A stretch of 10,984 nucleotides of DNA from an uncultured Collinsella sp. (GTDB lineage Bacteria; Actinomycetota; Coriobacteriia; Coriobacteriales; Coriobacteriaceae), in the NCBI GenBank assembly GCA_900554455.1, contig USHT01000019.1, forward strand, positions 1 to 10,984. The letters run 5' to 3'. Both the position numbers and the translations under genes were made by a program. The notes beneath the pieces are model-generated. The model had not been told where the DNA came from. It was given only the letters and a program-made list of their open reading frames with translations, and did not search any database. Position 1 is the first letter of the stretch; each line of letters starts with the position of its first letter. Of the stretch, positions 7,042 to 10,984 are shown in pieces.

Positions 7042-8658
7042 TTATTCGATTCCCACCTTTTTGAGCGTATCTTTGGTGACTTCCGCAACTTGATTGGGAT
7101 CGACGTGGGATTCCCCCGAAATAGAGCCGTAACCTGAGGTTGAAAAATCAAAGAAGTAGTATGTCCGGTAATTGTGCCCATAGCCAAATTGCTGATATAG
7201 GGCATTATAGTCCGTCTCGGAAATGTCCTTGCCCTCCGACGCATAATAGTATTCGTAGCCATTGCCCTCGCTCGGCGCAACTCCCCAGGACTCGCAGTTG
7301 CTTACAAGCGAAAAAACATCGCCTTTCTTGCCGTATACCGAAGTATTGTCCCCAGCCAAAGCCTGCCTGCCAGCAAGCAATGCCGTAATCGCATTGCTCA
7401 TCTCATATGTACTTTGGCTTACGAGGATGCTGCCGTCATCCGCTTTAATCAGCGGAAGAAACATCGTTCCTCCGTTGCTGTTATCAAGCCAATTTTGACT
7501 GTAAAGCCTCTTGACGCCACCATCAGCTGCCGACCAAACCTCTACGGTGTAGGACTTCTGAAGTCCCTCTATATCTCCATTCCAAGCGCTCTTTAATTCG
7601 TCATCGCTCATACCGTTCACAACGGTCAAGAGCTCAGGCTGGCCATCCTGATCAAAATCAACGAGGTCGACAAGACAAAGCCCCCGCATCGCATAGACAG
7701 AATCAGTCGCCTCAACAATTCGTGGCTCTCCATAGCACGCGAGATATTCCTGGCACTTTTGCTTGTAAGCGGCATACGCAGCGGTATTGTCCGCAGCGGC
7801 GCCTCCATCCTTCTTGTCGCCTTCGCCTGTCTTTGTATCGTCCTCGTTGGCCTTAGGCACCTCGAGGGAAACCTCTTTTACGGCATCAGTGGATTTAGAG
7901 TTATCGACGACTTTGACGGGAATGCTCCACTCGACTTTTGACTTGGAGTCCCTAACGGTGAGGGTATATTTTCCCGGTTTGATATCGGGAAACTGGCTTA
8001 CCGTGAAGCCCTCGTCACCCTTAACCTCAGCATTGGTGCTGTAGCCGTTGTCGCCGTTCAGGGTCACCGAGTACTTCTTGATCTTCTCGCCCTTTGCGTC
8101 GGTCGGGGTAATCTTGGATTCTTGGGCCACCACGATGGCCTTGTCCTGGCCGTAATGGGCAACGTCGCCGGACTTGCTAAAGAACAGCAGATAGCTAAAG
8201 ATGGCAATGACTGCCAGACCAACGACGATACCAACGATATAGAGCGCCTTGGGCTCCTTTTTCTGTGCGGATACATTCGCCGCAGGCGCAGGGGCTGGCG
8301 CCGCGACGGGCTTGGCGACCGGATTGATCGGCTTTGGCCGGTCGGCGCGCACGGCTGGAATCGAAGGCGTTGCATCGGACGACACGTCGTCCTTGGGCCG
8401 GTCGTCTTCTTCGTCCGCTACGGGCCCGCTCTCCACGGGCGACTTTTCCTCCCCCGCCTCGGCACCGGCGGAAGGCTCCTTCTCCGTTTCGTCACTAGCG
8501 AAAATCTCTTCCGCAGCCTCATTGATAACGGAAGGCTCTTCTGCCACTTCGTTGCTGGCAGAGTTCAGCACCGCCTTTGCATCTTCGAGTGCATAGCCAC
8601 ACTCGGTGCAGTATCGCAAATCGCCATCAAGCTCAAATCCACAGTTGGGACAGAACAT
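7042..8658 (-). CDS. Zinc-ribbon single-pass membrane protein with calcium-loop-like ectodomain
   Basis: The protein has 538 residues. The zinc ribbon has Cys3, 6, 17 and 20. A long acidic linker rich in Glu, Ala, Pro and Ser (about 25-130) follows, then one membrane helix (about 137-160). Outside the cell a beta-rich segment (about 165-255) includes GKYTLTVRDSKSKVEWSIPV, which looks like an immunoglobulin- or carboxypeptidase-regulatory-like fold. After an Asp/Lys/Gly linker, the C-terminal domain has VDFDQDGQPELL with Asp334, Asp336, Asp338 and Glu342. This matches the DLNGDGIDELL loop of the 1757-3250 product in spacing and setting. AAGGAGG seven bases before the ATG sits within the last codons of the upstream gene, whose stop lies one base before the ATG, so translation is coupled. 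The biological role is unknown. Confidence 0.85.
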   Translation of the reverse strand: MFCPNCGFELDGDLRYCTECGYALEDAKAVLNSASNEVAEEPSVINEAAEEIFASDETEKEPSAGAEAGEEKSPVESGPVADEEDDRPKDDVSSDATPSIPAVRADRPKPINPVAKPVAAPAPAPAANVSAQKKEPKALYIVGIVVGLAVIAIFSYLLFFSKSGDVAHYGQDKAIVVAQESKITPTDAKGEKIKKYSVTLNGDNGYSTNAEVKGDEGFTVSQFPDIKPGKYTLTVRDSKSKVEWSIPVKVVDNSKSTDAVKEVSLEVPKANEDDTKTGEGDKKDGGAAADNTAAYAAYKQKCQEYLACYGEPRIVEATDSVYAMRGLCLVDLVDFDQDGQPELLTVVNGMSDDELKSAWNGDIEGLQKSYTVEVWSAADGGVKRLYSQNWLDNSNGGTMFLPLIKADDGSILVSQSTYEMSNAITALLAGRQALAGDNTSVYGKKGDVFSLVSNCESWGVAPSEGNGYEYYYASEGKDISETDYNALYQQFGYGHNYRTYYFFDFSTSGYGSISGESHVDPNQVAEVTKDTLKKVGIE

Positions 8659-8659
8659 G

Positions 8660-9877
8660 TTAGTCCTCCTTATCGACTTTCACCGTTGTACCGTCCTTGA
8701 CCTCATCAGGGGTTACTTCGGACCCCACTTGAGACTCATCATCCCAGGACGCAACCAAAATCTCGCAATTGCCGTCCGCAAAAGTACCGAGCTCATAGTC
8801 TTCGGTGTGATACACCAGTCCCTTGGATGTCACACACAAGCACGTTGAGCCCTTGATTGAATAGTCCGAAGAATTACTCCGCATGAGCATCGAATTGTAA
8901 TCAGACGGATGTTCTCTGCCCATTTCCGTAAGATACGGCCAAACTGCCGAACTCATGGAACTGGCAAGATCCTCGGTATCAATGCCAAACATGTCCTGAG
9001 GACTAACAGTATCACCCGTATGCAAATCAAAAATAACACCAGTCACAACCGTGCCGCCATGCGGACCCCATCCCGTCGAATAGCGCTCGTCACGGATACA
9101 GAAAAAGTTCTCATCCATGTACGTTACCGTCACGTTTCTCGATATGCAGGGAAATTCGCCGTCGGGGTACAACTCAGCATCTGATTGCTCATTATCTGAT
9201 GCTCGATTTGTTCGCTCCGCGTCAATTTGAAGGGACTCGAGAATCGCCTTGTTAATTTTGTCTGCAACGTCGTCTTTGGTGGAGCTCTTAAGTTGCGGAT
9301 AGGACCATTCCATGTCCCTCCGCTCGCCCTGTTCGAGCATAGGGTCGACCGGAGCAGACACCGTCAATGACTTTGCCTCCAACGTATAGACAACTTCTTC
9401 GACCGCTCTCTCGTCCTTCTTGGGCCTTTCGGTCGCTTGCTCCTGTTGCACGGATTGCTGCTGGAGATTGGGCTCGATGACGTTCTTGTAGAGCATGAAA
9501 GCAGCGTAAGCGATGCCTGCAGCGGCGATAAATGCGGCGATCATGATAGCAAACTGCGGCACTAGGCGGTTACCGACCTGACAGCGTTGCATAAAGAAGT
9601 TGTACATCTGGGAGTGACCGCTACCCGCGGTCTTCGAGACCGGCTCGGGGCTCGGTTCTGCTGTGGACTCGGCATTCGCGGATCCTATCGCAGAGTCCGT
9701 TTCGGTATCTGTGGGTTCCATTATGACTTCAGCGGACGATGATTCTCGCTCCGACGGCTCGGCCTTGGGCCCCTCCTCGGCCGCAGTCTTGCCCGAGAGC
9801 CCGCCCAAGGGCAGACCGCATTCGGTACAGAACCGCGCATCATCACCAATCTTGCTGCCACATTTGGGGCAAAACAT
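8660..9877 (-). CDS. Zinc-ribbon single-pass membrane protein with RsiV/DUF3298-like ectodomain
   Basis: From the chosen start the protein has 405 residues. The zinc ribbon (Cys3, 6, 17, 20) is followed by an acidic Ser/Glu/Pro linker, a FFMQRCQVG motif and one membrane helix (about 105-130). The extracytoplasmic part starts with a Gln-rich stalk. It then has a DUF4163/DUF3298-like domain: an early segment ending MEWSYPQL, later VTVTYMDENFFCIRDERYSTG, and the signature GGTVVTGVIFDLHTGDTVS followed by QDMFG. In RsiV and PdaC such domains bind lysozyme or cell-wall glycan, so envelope sensing is possible here but inferred. The start at 9877 has a GGAG/AAGG site upstream and begins directly with the ribbon; the in-frame ATG at 9928 would add 17 basic residues and is less likely. 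It is the first gene of a coupled pair. Confidence 0.82.
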   Translation of the reverse strand: MFCPKCGSKIGDDARFCTECGLPLGGLSGKTAAEEGPKAEPSERESSSAEVIMEPTDTETDSAIGSANAESTAEPSPEPVSKTAGSGHSQMYNFFMQRCQVGNRLVPQFAIMIAAFIAAAGIAYAAFMLYKNVIEPNLQQQSVQQEQATERPKKDERAVEEVVYTLEAKSLTVSAPVDPMLEQGERRDMEWSYPQLKSSTKDDVADKINKAILESLQIDAERTNRASDNEQSDAELYPDGEFPCISRNVTVTYMDENFFCIRDERYSTGWGPHGGTVVTGVIFDLHTGDTVSPQDMFGIDTEDLASSMSSAVWPYLTEMGREHPSDYNSMLMRSNSSDYSIKGSTCLCVTSKGLVYHTEDYELGTFADGNCEILVASWDDESQVGSEVTPDEVKDGTTVKVDKED

Positions 9878-9972
9878 GAACCTTCTTCTCCTATTCCTTT
9901 TACTCTCGCTGAGTCGTGAGTTACCCACGTGCCGTTTGTTTCGTAGTTTAACTATTTCTTAAACAAATCGAT

Positions 9973-10010
9973 GGGTGACTTGAACAGACGCATACCCACT
10001 CAAGTGACCC
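9973..10010. promoter_or_regulatory. Imperfect inverted repeat upstream of the 8660-9877 gene
   Basis: GGGTGACTTGA (9973-9983) and TCAAGTGACCC (10000-10010) match as an inverted repeat at ten of eleven positions, with a 16-base spacer. It lies about 100-130 bases upstream of the gene and could be an operator. It also follows the stop of the coding remnant at 10019, but no T-run makes it a terminator. Confidence 0.35.
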
Positions 10011-10018
10011 TATACCGG

Positions 10019-10198
10019 CTAGTTATCCTGGCTCATGGCATGAGTGTCAGTGTAAGAATTTTCGCTGAACAGGTCCGCCCCCTCGAAGTCCGAGCCGATG
10101 CTCAACTTGAAGCCATTTTTTGCCGAGATGGAGAAATCGCCGCTGATATCCATATCATGCTCGCGGCCAACCGCCCTCATTTTCCGAAGTCCCACCCG
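10019..10198 (-). pseudogene. Short coding remnant or small protein (unidentified)
   Basis: On the minus strand a frame stays open from just after a TGA (10201-10199) to a TAG (10021-10019), giving 59 codons. The later part, reading GDFSISAKNGFKLSIGSD and then FEGADLFSENSY, uses codons typical of the neighbouring genes (GGC, TTC, GAC, AAG, AGC), unlike the opposite strand. An ATG at 10180 would give 53 residues but has no convincing ribosome binding site. The stretch lies downstream of the purN terminator, and no promoter is evident. I read it as the 3' end of a gene whose front was lost, although a real small protein is possible. The family is not recognised. Confidence 0.35.
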
Positions 10199-10234
10199 TC
10201 ACGTTATCAGGAGCCCGAAGTCAAAGAGATAGTA

Positions 10235-10280
10235 AAAGCCGATTGGGGCACATGTGATTCCATATGCCCCAATCGGCTTT
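10235..10280 (-). terminator. Rho-independent terminator downstream of purN
   Basis: A perfect 16-bp inverted repeat, AAAGCCGATTGGGGCA (10235-10250) and TGCCCCAATCGGCTTT (10265-10280), has a 14-base loop. On the minus strand the stem ends in CTTTT followed by ACTATCTCTTT, fitting termination of the purN transcript 48 bases after its stop codon. On the plus strand the T-run is weaker. Confidence 0.8.
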
Positions 10281-10327
10281 ATAGTCGTTTACGCCTCAGA
10301 GAAACCTAGGTGACCCGTTTACACGCG

Positions 10328-10981
10328 CTAGCGCGGCGCATCAATTGCGACCTTGCCGCTCTCCAGCACGTGAACGCAACCGTCGGCGAGCATCTGCACG
10401 ACCTCGGGATACAGCACATGCTCGATCGCGTGGATGTGCTCCTCGAGCGTGTCGACGTCCCAGCCCTCCTCGACAGCCAGCGCACGCTGGGCGATGATGG
10501 GGCCGTTGTCGTAAATCTCGTTGGCAAAGTGCACGGTCACGCCGGTCACCTTGACGCCGCGCGCAAACGCATCGTCGATCGCATGGGCACCGGTAAAGCT
10601 CGGCAGCAGTGCCGGATGCAAGTTGACCACGCGGTTGGGAAACGCCGCCAGCAGCGGCGTGTGCACCATGCGCATGTAACCGGCCATCACCACGTACTCG
10701 CAGCCGCGCTCGAGCAGCTCATGCGCGATGATCTCGTCGGCTGCGATGGGGTCGGCGTAGACATCCTTGGACAGCGTAAGCGTCTGGATGCCCGCGCGCT
10801 CAGCGCGCTGCAAACCCTTAGCCGAAGGACGGCTCGACACCACAAGCTCAATCGAAGCGTTGAGTTTGCCGGCAGCGATCAGATCGATCAGCGCCTGCAG
10901 GTTGGTACCCGAACCGCTGATGAGCACGCCGATCTTAAGCGGCTCGGCCGTATCGGTGCCGGTCGGACGGGTGTAGGGCAC
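10328..10981 (-). CDS. purN: Phosphoribosylglycinamide formyltransferase (GAR transformylase 1)
   Basis: This enzyme transfers a formyl group from 10-formyltetrahydrofolate to glycinamide ribonucleotide, the third step of de novo purine synthesis, in the cytoplasm. The nucleotide-binding loop is KIGVLISGSGTNLQAL (16-31). The folate-site motif AGYMRM is at 100-105. The catalytic triad is complete: Asn120 and His122 in NLHPALLP, and Asp158 in YDNGP, equivalent to Asn106, His108 and Asp144 of the E. coli enzyme. The length of 217 residues is normal. The only start in the window is a GTG at 10981, three bases from the edge, giving a 15-residue tail before the first beta strand. The frame is still open at the edge, so the true start could lie outside. 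A terminator follows, so it is the last gene of its transcript; purM often precedes it in other genomes. Confidence 0.96.
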   Translation of the reverse strand: MPYTRPTGTDTAEPLKIGVLISGSGTNLQALIDLIAAGKLNASIELVVSSRPSAKGLQRAERAGIQTLTLSKDVYADPIAADEIIAHELLERGCEYVVMAGYMRMVHTPLLAAFPNRVVNLHPALLPSFTGAHAIDDAFARGVKVTGVTVHFANEIYDNGPIIAQRALAVEEGWDVDTLEEHIHAIEHVLYPEVVQMLADGCVHVLESGKVAIDAPR

Positions 10982-10984
10982 AAA

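Noticed and set aside
8122..8700. Plus-strand reading frame of 192 codons
   Set aside because: It is antisense to the Ala/Glu/Pro-rich linker of the 7042-8658 product, where GC-rich codons keep the opposite frame open by chance.
9971..10309. Plus-strand reading frame of 112 codons in the gap before purN
   Set aside because: Its codon use is unlike the neighbours, it has no good ribosome binding site, and it reads straight through the purN terminator hairpin; the minus strand looks more coding.

Overview
The window looks like chromosomal DNA of a Coriobacteriia-type actinobacterium of the gut, with Collinsella as the best guess. This is an inference from GC-rich third codon positions, clear Shine-Dalgarno sites and a whole set of short 'zinc-ribbon plus membrane' proteins around a PurN gene. 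No marker that would fix the genus is present.

Layout. Most genes read on the minus strand. At the left edge the first codons of a gene (1-20) lie just downstream of an SPFH/stomatin-like protein with C-terminal zinc ribbons (33-1373). Its leader carries a TATAAT box and small hairpins, and behind that lies an unusual serine-type tRNA-like gene (1569-1658). Next on the minus strand come a single-pass zinc-ribbon protein with a calcium-loop-like ectodomain (1757-3250) and a multi-pass zinc-ribbon membrane protein (3400-4017). Two plus-strand genes follow: a protein with a C-terminal four-Cys finger and a possible helix-turn-helix (4157-5515), and a DUF234-type AAA ATPase with a C-terminal PD-(D/E)XK-like motif (5618-7000), preceded by a striking nested repeat. 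A 16-bp hairpin separates the ATPase from two tightly coupled minus-strand genes (7042-8658 and 8660-9877), both single-pass zinc-ribbon proteins; one has an RsiV/DUF3298-like ectodomain. The stretch 9878-10327 has no full gene but holds an imperfect inverted repeat, a short minus-strand coding remnant and a strong terminator. The right edge is purN (10328-10981).

How the genes may work together. Four proteins begin with the same ribbon (Cys at 3, 6, 17 and 20). Three of them continue through a disordered linker and one membrane helix into different extracytoplasmic domains, and the fourth has several helices. The SPFH protein carries similar ribbons at its C-terminus. This suggests a family of membrane proteins that share a cytoplasmic ribbon and vary outside the cell, possibly organised with the SPFH scaffold. 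The link is inferred from architecture and neighbourhood only. The ATPase and the finger protein may be independent genes. PurN is ordinary purine biosynthesis.
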